Origin: Bacteroidia bacterium
GTDB taxonomy: Bacteria > Bacteroidota > Bacteroidia > Flavobacteriales > Flavobacteriaceae
Assembly (NCBI GenBank): GCA_030427585.1
Contig: JAUIBW010000004.1
Span: 124,001 to 188,000 of the forward strand
Direction of reading: 5' to 3'
Length of the DNA stretch: 64,000 bases
Shown piece after piece: positions 1 to 8,387 of this stretch. The notes under the pieces are model-generated. The model saw only the letters and a list, made by a program, of their open reading frames with translations. It ran no database searches and was not told where the DNA came from. The translations under genes and the position numbers were made by a program. Every line of letters begins with the position of its first letter. Within the stretch, counting starts at the first letter, position 1.

Positions 1-171
1 GGCATACTCAAAGAACGCTTAGAATATTCTTCGGGACCAATGATGAAAATTGTAGATACTATTCAAGTTTTTAGATTTGAACTAATGATGGATTCTAACT
101 CTTATCAACAAATTAATATTGATAAAAACGGACAGTATACACTTGCCGAAAACTACAGTAGAATCGAATAA
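1..171 (+). CDS. 3' end of an unidentified protein (partial)
   Basis: Frame 1 is open from the first base to a TAA at 169-171, giving the last 56 residues of a protein whose start lies outside the window. The visible part is hydrophilic, with no motif, membrane segment or sorting signal that I recognise. It faces the LPMO-chitinase gene and is separated from it by a strong palindromic hairpin, so it belongs to a different transcription unit. Its function is unknown. Confidence 0.6.
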   Translation, partial: GILKERLEYSSGPMMKIVDTIQVFRFELMMDSNSYQQINIDKNGQYTLAENYSRIE

Positions 172-202
172 ACTCTTTTTAAGAAAATTAGATCAAAAAC
201 AA

Positions 203-226
203 TGGAGTCCAGATATCTGGACTCCA
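203..226. terminator. Bidirectional hairpin between convergent genes
   Basis: This is a perfect 24-base palindrome, with arms reading TGGAGTCCAGAT and ATCTGGACTCCA. It sits between the stop of the partial plus-strand gene (171) and the stop of the minus-strand LPMO-chitinase (261). The position and symmetry suit a shared transcription terminator. Confidence 0.7.
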
Positions 227-260
227 CATTTAAACAATACACTTAGAAAATTAAAACAAA

Positions 261-3200
261 CTACTCTCTAATTATTTTACCTGTTGTCTTGGTTTTGGAA
301 ACTGAAATCGTATAAAAATACATTCCCGATTCTAGTTCACCGATATCAAAACTCTTAACACTTTCTCCTCTTTGAAGCCTGTCTTTTTCAAAACTATAAA
401 CTTCAACCCCATTAGTATTAAATATCTGGAATCTGAAATAATCAGAACCTGATTTAGAAATAGTACTATCTAAAGCAATGTTAATTACATTTCCAGAAAT
501 AGGATTAGGAAATACTTTCCCTATACTATTTTGTGTATTAGCTGTTCTAGCTCCTAATCCATTTAAATATGCTCTATGGCTTGAAGAAAAAGTAGAATTA
601 TTTACCAAATCCCAATTTATAGACCAAGTCATTAAACCTCTAAAGCTAGGATATGTAGAATTAGTAGTATACGTTCTTCCAGGATAAGAAGTTCCTTTAA
701 TCAAATAATCAAGGGCTTGTTGTACAACGGCTTCAGAAGTATATCCGCTTCCTGCTGCTTGAGTAGTAGCGGGCAATCCAATCGCAACCTGATCTGCTCT
801 AAGGCCAGGGAACGTAAGTCCTGTTTGAGCAACCGGGAAACCAGTAATTAACATTTCGGCCATAGCGACATGAAAATCTGCTGTGGCTGGTTGATATACT
901 TTTCCATCTCTACCAAACATAGAACCTGTATTATAGTGCTGAACATGGATATAATCCATTTCATTACGCAATGCATGAATTACAGGCAAATACGCTCCAA
1001 AAATTCCAGAATAATTTCCATAAGCACCTTGTACATAGGCTGTTTCAGGAGCCATACTTAATATAAATCTATTTGCACCTATATTGGTTCTAATAGCTTT
1101 TGTAGCTGCAATAAGGTTTTTGATCTTTGCTGTAGTTGGATTCCTAAAATCAGAATCTCCGCTATCCAGTGAAAGAGAGCTTCCTTCCAAATCTATATCC
1201 AATCCATTGAAGCCATATGTATTGATAATATTGGTCATAGAACTTATAAATAAATTCTTTTCAGCTTCACTATTCAGTTCTACTCGTGCATTAGCACCTC
1301 CAATAGAAATTAGCACTTTTTGTCCTCTACTCTTTACAGTAGCAACATCATCTATAAAAGCTTGAGTATTTCCTCCGTAGATTTCATAAGGGCTAAACTG
1401 CATATCGGCTGTACTTCCTCCTTTCGGTTCTGCAAATGCAACACAAATCACATCCCAATCTCTGGATACTTCACTCAGTCTCGGAGTAGTAGAGCCATTA
1501 TCAAAATTATGCCAGTATCCTACCAATATTTTTCCTGGTAAATTATTATTTCCTCCTCCTGTACTACTTCTAATTACAACTGGATCAGAAGTGGTTTGAT
1601 TATTCTCATTATCGGTTGCTACCGCGGTTAAAGAATAACTACCAGATTGTGCATTGGTAATGGTATAAGAATATGGATTAGTAGTGTCTTCACCTAATTT
1701 TGTAGTCCCATTAAAGAACTCTACTTTAGTAACGGTTCCATCATCGGTTGCAGTTACGTTAACAACAACAGAACTACCTGTAGTATATGTTGCACCATTT
1801 GAAGGAGATGTGATATTTACTACAGGAGCACCTCCTGTTCCTCCTCCACAATCACCTGTTTTTGACCAGGCTTCTTGCCAATACGATCCAGTACCTGGTG
1901 CATACGCCCAAGCTGCATTAGAAGAACACCAACCAGGAATATTGCATTTATATTTTGCACCTTCATTTTGTACTTCCTGATCTTGACTATAAGAAGTTCC
2001 TGCAACATATTGTGGCAATCCATCACAATTACCATTTCCTATTGTAGTAACCGAAATTGATACCGCAGAAGATGTTGAAGTAGCTCCACCATTATCAGTA
2101 GCTTTAGCTGTTAATGTATAATTTCCTGCAGAAGCGTTAGAAATTGTATATGTATAAGGGCTACTAGTATCCTCTCCCAGTTTTATGGTTCCGTTAAAGA
2201 ACTCTACTTTGGTAATAGTTCCGTCACTATCAGAAGCATTTGCTGTAATACCTACTGAAGTCCCTTCATTAAAAGAATCATTATTATTTGGCGAAGTAAT
2301 TGCAACCGTCGGAGGGGTATTATTAACTCCATTAACGGTAATATTTATTACAGACGATGTGGTCAATGCTCCCTGGTTATCAGTTGCCTTGGCAGTTATT
2401 GCATAATTTCCTGCAGAGATATTTTGCCAAACATATTCGTAAGGACCTGAAGCATCTTCTCCTAGTTTTGTGGTTCCGTTAAAGAATTCTACTTTAGATA
2501 CTGTACCATCTGTATCTGCTGCATTAGCAGATATTGTTACAGATGCTCCTTCCTGAAACGAGCTATTGTTATTTGGAGAAGTAATACTTACCGTAGGACT
2601 TGTATTAGGAGTACCGCCCGTACAATCTCCTGTTTTTGACCATGCATCCTGCCAGTGTGCTCCGGTACCCGGTGCATATGCCCAAGCTGCTGCAGAAGAA
2701 CACCACCCAGGAATATTACATGTAAATTTTTCTCCTTCATTTTGTACTTCCTGATCTTTACTATACGAAGTACCTGCTACATATTGTGGTATTCCTGAAC
2801 AGTTTCCTCCTCCGGTATCAGCAAGTGTAGTTGCAGTTGTAGTATTACTAAAATCAGATTGATTATTTGCAGCATCCTTTGCTTTTATTCTAAAAGAATA
2901 AGAAGTGTTTGCTGTTAATCCAGTTATTTGATAAGAAGTACCTGTTACGGTAGCAACAATAGTATTTCCTTGGTATATATCATATCCCGTTACGGCCACA
3001 TTATCGGTAGCAGCGTTCCAGGCAAGATCTACTGTAGTTTGTGTAGCATTTGATGCCCCTAGACCAGTAGGAACAGAAGGCGCCTCTGTATCAGTACCTC
3101 CTCCATCAAAATTGATGTCACTAGTCGAATAAAATGCCTCTGGACTGTCTGATCTTTGCCAAACACTATAAATAACATGTTTACCTGTCCTAACAGGAAG

Positions 3201-3749
3201 TGTTACCGGAATATTAACAATTCTTTCTGCTCCACTTGGAGGTGTTCGTACTAAAAGCTCAAGACTATCCCACGTTAATGGTTGATCAGGTGTCCAGCTT
3301 GCTTTGGTTATATGAACTTCATAATAAGCAGTTGCATGAGGGGCATGATTTGTCCAAGTAACTGTAAATGGACCTGGAGAAACTTTTGTCGACACCCAAT
3401 CAGACCTAACTTGATCCATACCTCCATATTTTTCAGGTCTGCCACCGCTAGCCAGATTTCCATCCATAACATATTGCTGATGATTACCATTAGCATTCGC
3501 TTGATTAATTTCACTCCAGTCATATAATGGCTGTGTGCCATGAGAGGCTACTGCTGCAACACAAGCCGCAGAATCTGGACTTTCAGGATCTTCCTGAAAA
3601 CAATTCCAAACACGACTTGGTGGGTAGGTTACTGTGCCATGGGGGAAAACAGATAGAATTACTGTTAGAAATAAGGTCGTACAGATTAATTGTCGCCATG
3701 AACAATTAATCCTAATAAAATTTACTGAGTTTGTGTGTTTTTTAAACAT
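261..3749 (-). CDS. AA10 LPMO-GH18 chitinase fusion, T9SS cargo
   Basis: This is a secreted chitin-degrading enzyme of 1162 residues. A signal peptide (about 1-36) ends exactly before His37, as an LPMO requires. The AA10 domain spans about 37-216. His37 and His138 form the copper brace, Ala136 precedes the second histidine as in CBP21, and Phe206 fits the axial position. Then come FN3 (about 222-310), a CBM5/12-like chitin-binding module (316-376), two Ig-like domains (383-572), a second CBM (575-634), a third Ig-like domain (640-728), a GH18 domain (about 739-1070) and a T9SS C-terminal sorting domain (about 1075-1162). The GH18 motif reads NGLDIDLE at 848-855, with Glu855 as the catalytic acid; Asn848 replaces the usual first Asp. 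The protein would oxidise crystalline chitin and hydrolyse the exposed chains outside the cell. The domain calls are confident; activity of the GH18 part is inferred. Confidence 0.92.
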   Translation of the reverse strand: MFKKHTNSVNFIRINCSWRQLICTTLFLTVILSVFPHGTVTYPPSRVWNCFQEDPESPDSAACVAAVASHGTQPLYDWSEINQANANGNHQQYVMDGNLASGGRPEKYGGMDQVRSDWVSTKVSPGPFTVTWTNHAPHATAYYEVHITKASWTPDQPLTWDSLELLVRTPPSGAERIVNIPVTLPVRTGKHVIYSVWQRSDSPEAFYSTSDINFDGGGTDTEAPSVPTGLGASNATQTTVDLAWNAATDNVAVTGYDIYQGNTIVATVTGTSYQITGLTANTSYSFRIKAKDAANNQSDFSNTTTATTLADTGGGNCSGIPQYVAGTSYSKDQEVQNEGEKFTCNIPGWCSSAAAWAYAPGTGAHWQDAWSKTGDCTGGTPNTSPTVSITSPNNNSSFQEGASVTISANAADTDGTVSKVEFFNGTTKLGEDASGPYEYVWQNISAGNYAITAKATDNQGALTTSSVINITVNGVNNTPPTVAITSPNNNDSFNEGTSVGITANASDSDGTITKVEFFNGTIKLGEDTSSPYTYTISNASAGNYTLTAKATDNGGATSTSSAVSISVTTIGNGNCDGLPQYVAGTSYSQDQEVQNEGAKYKCNIPGWCSSNAAWAYAPGTGSYWQEAWSKTGDCGGGTGGAPVVNITSPSNGATYTTGSSVVVNVTATDDGTVTKVEFFNGTTKLGEDTTNPYSYTITNAQSGSYSLTAVATDNENNQTTSDPVVIRSSTGGGNNNLPGKILVGYWHNFDNGSTTPRLSEVSRDWDVICVAFAEPKGGSTADMQFSPYEIYGGNTQAFIDDVATVKSRGQKVLISIGGANARVELNSEAEKNLFISSMTNIINTYGFNGLDIDLEGSSLSLDSGDSDFRNPTTAKIKNLIAATKAIRTNIGANRFILSMAPETAYVQGAYGNYSGIFGAYLPVIHALRNEMDYIHVQHYNTGSMFGRDGKVYQPATADFHVAMAEMLITGFPVAQTGLTFPGLRADQVAIGLPATTQAAGSGYTSEAVVQQALDYLIKGTSYPGRTYTTNSTYPSFRGLMTWSINWDLVNNSTFSSSHRAYLNGLGARTANTQNSIGKVFPNPISGNVINIALDSTISKSGSDYFRFQIFNTNGVEVYSFEKDRLQRGESVKSFDIGELESGMYFYTISVSKTKTTGKIIRE
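1842..2318 (-). repeat. Ig-like plus CBM module, copy A
   Basis: This stretch encodes residues about 478-636 of the LPMO-chitinase. Its protein sequence is nearly the same as residues 781-937 of the next chitinase (copy B at 4239-4709), with only about ten differences over some 157 residues. Other Ig and CBM modules in the locus are much more diverged. Recent duplication or gene conversion between neighbouring genes is the likely cause. Confidence 0.75.
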
Positions 3750-3838
3750 AGTTTTACTTGTATTTAAGTGATATATCGAAGTATATAAGCACTCGAATTG
3801 ACGAATTTTAAGATTCTAAAAACATCAATACGCACAAC

Positions 3839-3867
3839 GGGTTGATAAATAGCATGCTATCCAACCC
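3839..3867. terminator. Hairpin between LPMO gene and next chitinase
   Basis: Arms GGGTTG (3839-3844) and CAACCC (3862-3867) enclose the palindrome ATAGCATGCTAT. The hairpin lies in the leader of the LPMO-chitinase and downstream of the next chitinase. It could be a second terminator or a 5' UTR structure. Confidence 0.4.
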
Positions 3868-3914
3868 ATCAAAAGATCTATAATTGTAATTTATATTGTA
3901 AGATTTTTAATAAG

Positions 3915-3951
3915 AACCATAAAAGAGTATAAGACATACTCTTTTATGGTT
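3915..3951. terminator. Strong hairpin after GH18 chitinase
   Basis: A perfect 16-bp stem (AACCATAAAAGAGTAT, loop AAGAC, then its complement) lies 18 bp past the stop of the minus-strand chitinase at 3969. It should end that transcript and make the chitinase and LPMO genes separate units. Confidence 0.75.
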
Positions 3952-3968
3952 TAAAAAATTATTTTAAA

Positions 3969-6900
3969 TTAATTTGACACTTTCATCTTACCATATTCCT
4001 TGTTTTTTCCTATGGTAATCGTATATAAGTACAAACCAGTTTTTAGAGAACTAATATCAAATGTTTTACCATTCTTCCCATTCATCACATTATTTTCAAA
4101 ATCTAATAATTTAGTTCCGTTAAGAGAATGTACTTCAAATCTAAATTTAGCGTTAGATTTTCCAGAATTTATCATCACATTTATGACACCATTTTCAGTA
4201 GGATTAGGAAATACGCTAACTGCAGAATTTCTTACTGTACAGTCTCCTGTCTTTGACCACGCTTCTTGCCAATACGATCCAGTGCCTGGTGCATAGGCCC
4301 ATGCTGCTGCAGAAGAACACCAACCAGGAATATTACATTTATATTTTGCACCTTCATTTTGTACTTCCTGATCTTGACTATATGAAGTTCCTGCGACATA
4401 TTGTGGCAATCCATCGCAATTACCATTTCCTACTGTAGTTACAGAAATTGATATCGCAGAAGAAGTTGAAGTAGCCCCACTATTATCAGTAGCTTTAGCT
4501 GTTAATGTATAGTTTCCCGCAGATGCGTTAGAAATTGTATATGCATAAGGGCTGCTAGTATCCTCTCCTAATTTTGTGGCTCCATTAAAGAACTCTACTT
4601 TAGTAATAGTTCCATCACTATCAGAAGCATTTGCTGTAACAGAAATTGAAGTTCCTTCGTTAAAAGAGTCATTATTATTTGGTGAAGTAACCGCAACTGT
4701 TGGAGGAGTATTATTTCCACCTCCATTATTATCGCAAGGCCCTATCTTTTTCCAAACCCCATCTGGATTTGAATTTGTTTCCGGATTTTGGTTTTGTGTC
4801 CACCATTTAGCTTGGTAATGCACGTTGTTATATTTTACATCTTTACCTCCTGTATATATATCTGAAGCAGACCATGTAGGAAAAGTATCACAATTACCTC
4901 CGCCGGTACTACCGTTTACTGTTACAGAAATAGCAGAAGATGTTGTAACTGCATTACCATTATCTGTGGCTTTTGCTGTTAATGTATAACTTCCCTCAGC
5001 TACACTAGCCCAAGAATATTGATAAGGAGCAGTAGTGTCTTCTCCTAATAAAGTTGTTCCATTATAAAATTCTACCTTAGTTATAGTTCCATCAGAATCT
5101 GATGCATCTGCAGTGATAGCAATTGATACTCCAGCCTCAAAAGTGGTATTATTTGCTGGTGCAGTTATACTAACTACAGGAGGTACATTAGTTGTGTCCC
5201 CTGTAACAGATATAGAAACCGCTGCCGAAGTGGTAGAACCATTTTGGTTATCTGTAGCCCTCACTGTTAATATATAGTTTCCTGCTGCAACATTTGCCCA
5301 AGAATATTCATATGGTGCTGTAGTATCTTCGCCTAACAGTGTAGTACCGTTATAAAACTCTACTTTAGAAATAGTCCCATCAGCATCCGATGCATTTGCA
5401 GTAATAGCAACTGTAGCCCCCTCTGCAAAAGTGGCATTATTTGCCGGTGCAGTAATATTTGCTACTGGTAATACGTTTCCTCCTGTCCCTCCATTAGCAA
5501 ATACTTCATTCATTTTGTTAACTAAAGGAGACTTCACATTAGACCATCTTTTAAGTTTTCTACCAAAAGAAGTTGCTGTACCCCCAAATTCAAGATCTCC
5601 ATATACAGTCCATACAATAGTACCTGCAAGATCGTTATCATTAATAAATTGTGCTTTAATAGCAATAGACTCTTCGTCATCATAACTCAAAAAATACTTT
5701 CCATTCACCAAATAAGGAACCTTGGCTTCGTCATCCCATTTTCTGGTCCATCCACTATTAGGGGCTAAAGCTTTTTGTTTGATAAAGAAATAATTAGGAG
5801 TTCCATCATATACCTCTCTTGGCCAGTTTGTATAATCTGCTGCTGTTTGTATAGGCCCATCTGGTTGTACAGTTTCTGCTCTTTTTACAGTTTTTACATT
5901 AAGATCTGCATTTCCTTCGGTAACAACACCTCTACCATAGAATGGAGCTCCAAAACATATTTTACTTTTAGGAACTCCTACTTCTACTAATTTATTTAAT
6001 GTAGATTGCCAGTTAAAGAAAGACACTTCTGCTCCTGTATACGGATATATCGGTGCATTATGTCCTGCTTTTCCAGACCATCCACCATTATAATCATAAG
6101 TCATCATGTTAAAATAGTCCATATTAGCAGCCACTCCAGGCCAATTAAATCCTTCCAATTTTCTTGGATCTGCAGCCATAGCCGATGTAATTAACTTTGT
6201 AGGTCCTATAGCATTACGAATTTCTTGTAATAGAGATTCAAAATTCGCAAAATCTGCCTGACTACCTGTAAAATTCATTCCTGAAAAAGGTCCTGGATAT
6301 TCCCAATCTAAATCAATACCATCAAAACCAATATTGATTAATCGTTTACAATCTTCAATAAATTTTGCTCTTTTTACAGGATCTGCAGCCATTTCAGGAA
6401 AATGTTTACACATACTCCATCCACCTATAGAAGCCATTACTTTTACTCCTTTTTGGTGAGCAAGGTCTAACAATCCTGGTGCTCCATTTTCTTTTTTAAG
6501 AGGTAATGGTAATCCACCACTTAATCCCCAAACAGGATGTGTCCAAGTACTTGAACCTACTTCTACTTGAAAACCCTGGGCTTCTGCACGAACTTTTATA
6601 TCCTCATTTATATAATTTACATATTCTAATTCTCCAAATAAAATATGTAAATCCCAGCTACTGTATAAATCTGTAAAAAATAGATCTGCTGGTTCTTGTG
6701 TTGCTCCTGCTTGATATATATTCTTATTTCTATGATCTCCACTGTGTAAAGAACCATCACGAGCTACTCCAAAAAATGAATAATTCAGAATCGTGTATTT
6801 AGAATAATCAATATTTAAATGTGTAAGGGCTCCAGCTCCCGGTACTCCTGCGGTATTGGTTTTCCAGGCGTCCCAGTTGGTAATATATCCTATAATCTGT

Positions 6901-7049
6901 TTTTGATGATCAGAAGTAGTAGCACTTCCTCCTGTGTTCACTTGTGCAAAAGCAATGCTTGAAATGCACATAAAAATAAAAAGCAAAGATGTTTTCAGAT
7001 ACGTATCTCGAAAACACCAAGCTCTAAGAGTTTGGTTTAATTTTTTCAT
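3969..7049 (-). CDS. GH18 chitinase with Ig and CBM5/12 modules, T9SS cargo
   Basis: This is a secreted endo- or processive chitinase of 1026 residues. A signal peptide (1-35, ending in IAFA before Gln36) leads into a full GH18 domain at about 48-510. The catalytic motif is the canonical DGIDLDWE at 243-250, with Glu250 as the acid. The SIGGWS strand lies at 207-212, and the MTYDY motif at 316-320 matches the substrate-binding strand. Two Ig-like domains follow (about 527-616 and 622-712), then a CBM5/12 with the AKWWT motif (719-772), another Ig-like domain (781-871), a second CBM (878-937) and a T9SS sorting domain (about 940-1026). The large insertion between residues 90 and 190 resembles the longer GH18 subfamily that includes ChiA-type enzymes. 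The gene stands alone, with a strong hairpin downstream. Confidence 0.93.
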   Translation of the reverse strand: MKKLNQTLRAWCFRDTYLKTSLLFIFMCISSIAFAQVNTGGSATTSDHQKQIIGYITNWDAWKTNTAGVPGAGALTHLNIDYSKYTILNYSFFGVARDGSLHSGDHRNKNIYQAGATQEPADLFFTDLYSSWDLHILFGELEYVNYINEDIKVRAEAQGFQVEVGSSTWTHPVWGLSGGLPLPLKKENGAPGLLDLAHQKGVKVMASIGGWSMCKHFPEMAADPVKRAKFIEDCKRLINIGFDGIDLDWEYPGPFSGMNFTGSQADFANFESLLQEIRNAIGPTKLITSAMAADPRKLEGFNWPGVAANMDYFNMMTYDYNGGWSGKAGHNAPIYPYTGAEVSFFNWQSTLNKLVEVGVPKSKICFGAPFYGRGVVTEGNADLNVKTVKRAETVQPDGPIQTAADYTNWPREVYDGTPNYFFIKQKALAPNSGWTRKWDDEAKVPYLVNGKYFLSYDDEESIAIKAQFINDNDLAGTIVWTVYGDLEFGGTATSFGRKLKRWSNVKSPLVNKMNEVFANGGTGGNVLPVANITAPANNATFAEGATVAITANASDADGTISKVEFYNGTTLLGEDTTAPYEYSWANVAAGNYILTVRATDNQNGSTTSAAVSISVTGDTTNVPPVVSITAPANNTTFEAGVSIAITADASDSDGTITKVEFYNGTTLLGEDTTAPYQYSWASVAEGSYTLTAKATDNGNAVTTSSAISVTVNGSTGGGNCDTFPTWSASDIYTGGKDVKYNNVHYQAKWWTQNQNPETNSNPDGVWKKIGPCDNNGGGNNTPPTVAVTSPNNNDSFNEGTSISVTANASDSDGTITKVEFFNGATKLGEDTSSPYAYTISNASAGNYTLTAKATDNSGATSTSSAISISVTTVGNGNCDGLPQYVAGTSYSQDQEVQNEGAKYKCNIPGWCSSAAAWAYAPGTGSYWQEAWSKTGDCTVRNSAVSVFPNPTENGVINVMINSGKSNAKFRFEVHSLNGTKLLDFENNVMNGKNGKTFDISSLKTGLYLYTITIGKNKEYGKMKVSN
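4239..4709 (-). repeat. Ig-like plus CBM module, copy B
   Basis: This encodes residues 781-937 of the chitinase and is the near-identical partner of copy A (1842-2318). Shared peptides include SPNNNDSFNEGTS, DSDGTITKVEFFNG and DGLPQYVAGTSYSQDQEVQ. Confidence 0.75.
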
Positions 7050-7387
7050 AATTTTTTACCTTAAGTTTTAAATGGTTTGTGTTATTATTTACGAAAACGT
7101 TGTAGTTTTCAATGAAAAAGTAGAAAGAACTTGGGATTTAAAAAAACTAATTAGCTGAATGACTTAAAACTGTAGATTTTCAGAAGAAAAACAGGAATAA
7201 GATGCATTTTACTTATATTCTATAATTTCTATAGGAAAAAAAGATTATCTTAAAAAACCTTTTTAAAAAGAAAACAATAAAAAAGAATAAATCAGGTTAC
7301 ATACCCAGATAGAGAGTAAGATTTATTCATAAAAAAAGAGCAAATACTTACTATTTATTTATAGAACAACCCCTAAAAAACTATAGA
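7050..7387. other. Divergent intergenic region, no clear element
   Basis: These 338 bases separate the minus-strand chitinase from the plus-strand response regulator and must hold both promoters. The sequence is very AT-rich. I found no good TAnnTTTG box on either strand and no copy of the direct repeat seen upstream of susC. Confidence 0.5.
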
Positions 7388-8098
7388 ATGAAAGTAAGAT
7401 GTCTACTTATAGACAATGACCCGTTAGCTATCAATGCTTTAAAAAAACACTTGGCACATTTTGAACATTTCGAGGTAGTTTTTGTTTGTAATAATGCTGT
7501 TGATGCTTTTAATTTTATTCGTGAAAATTCGATTGATTTAGTTTTTGTCGATATTTATACGCCTATGGTTAATGGGTTAGAATTTATTAAAAACATACAC
7601 AATCCTCCTCTTATTATTATAACTTCTTCCGATGAAGATTATGCTGTACAAGGGTTTGAATTAGGTGTTATTGATTATTTAATAAAACCAATCTCTTTAA
7701 AAAGGTTAGTAAAATCTTTACATAAAATATTCAGAACATTAAATACTGTAAATAAATTGCCCTATGCATCTTCATTAGAAGATCATATTTTTATTAAAGT
7801 AGATAAAAAAATGGTTAAAATATATTTTGATGATATTTTATATATAAAAAGCCTTAAGGATTATGTTATTATAAAAACAGATCATAAAGATTATGTAACC
7901 CATTACAACTTATCTGCAATTACTAGGTTACTACCAGAATATCTTTTTATAAGAATCCACAGATCATATACTATCGCTATTAATAAAATTAAAGCTATTG
8001 ATAAAAATTGTATTGAAATCGATGATAAATCACTTCCTATGGGAAGAAACTATATAAAAAAGGTAAAAGGTACAATCATAAATGGGATTACTGTTTAA
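7388..8098 (+). CDS. Orphan LytTR-family response regulator
   Basis: This is a DNA-binding response regulator of 236 residues, with a receiver domain (about 3-115) and a LytTR DNA-binding domain (about 135-232). The phosphoacceptor is Asp55 (in FVDIYTPM) and the conserved Lys lies in LIKPIS. The acidic pocket reads Asp9-Asn10-Asp11 rather than the usual Asp-Asp-Glu, so metal binding and phosphorylation may be altered. It resembles the kinase-linked regulator at 16905-17630 over its whole length, including the VDKKxVKI and NFIRIH/LFIRIH-type motifs. No kinase gene is next to it. It sits alone between two chitinase genes on the other strand and ends at a hairpin, so control of the chitinase genes is a reasonable inference. 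Confidence 0.9.
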   Translation: MKVRCLLIDNDPLAINALKKHLAHFEHFEVVFVCNNAVDAFNFIRENSIDLVFVDIYTPMVNGLEFIKNIHNPPLIIITSSDEDYAVQGFELGVIDYLIKPISLKRLVKSLHKIFRTLNTVNKLPYASSLEDHIFIKVDKKMVKIYFDDILYIKSLKDYVIIKTDHKDYVTHYNLSAITRLLPEYLFIRIHRSYTIAINKIKAIDKNCIEIDDKSLPMGRNYIKKVKGTIINGITV

Positions 8099-8104
8099 AT
8101 CAAA

Positions 8105-8131
8105 AAAGATCCGGGATATACCCAGATCTTT
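8105..8131 (+). terminator. Terminator of the orphan regulator
   Basis: A stem of AAAGATC-C-GGG and CCC-A-GATCTTT around an ATATA loop starts 7 bases after the stop codon at 8098. It is a good intrinsic-terminator shape, though the T-run is short. Confidence 0.7.
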
Positions 8132-8251
8132 AGTATACATAAATGACCAGCATCTATTCACAACATAACAAACAAAATTTTGAGCAGTGAGTGCAACCAA
8201 AAGAAAACCAATACTACAGAATACTAAACCGTTGTTTTTATAACAATGAAG

Positions 8252-8358
8252 TTTTAGAGATTTCTATTATGGTCGATACGTCTACCAAATCAGGGTCCTA
8301 GAATGCATCTCTAAAAATCGTTGAGCTTGTGTGTTAGCTAATCAATGTTTCAGGACCC
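8252..8358. other. Structured intergenic segment with two inverted repeats
   Basis: Between the convergent regulator and chitinase genes there are two interlocking inverted repeats. TTTTAGAGAT (8252-8261) pairs with ATCTCTAAAA (8307-8316). GGGTCCT (8293-8299) pairs with AGGACCC (8352-8358). The second repeat starts inside the loop of the first, a pseudoknot-like order. The segment could be the chitinase 3' UTR, a small RNA or a degenerate mobile-element end; no family is recognised. Confidence 0.4.
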
Positions 8359-8387
8359 GTCATTTGGCAATTTTCTATTACTCCATT

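Noticed and set aside
1684..2754. Long open frames on the plus strand opposite the chitinase Ig/CBM repeats
   Set aside because: They recur wherever the same Ig/CBM modules occur, carry no start signals, and mirror the codon bias of the real minus-strand genes.
7050..7387. A LytTR direct repeat upstream of the chitinase gene
   Set aside because: I looked for the CATGTCG(A/T)TTGT box here and found no copy on either strand.
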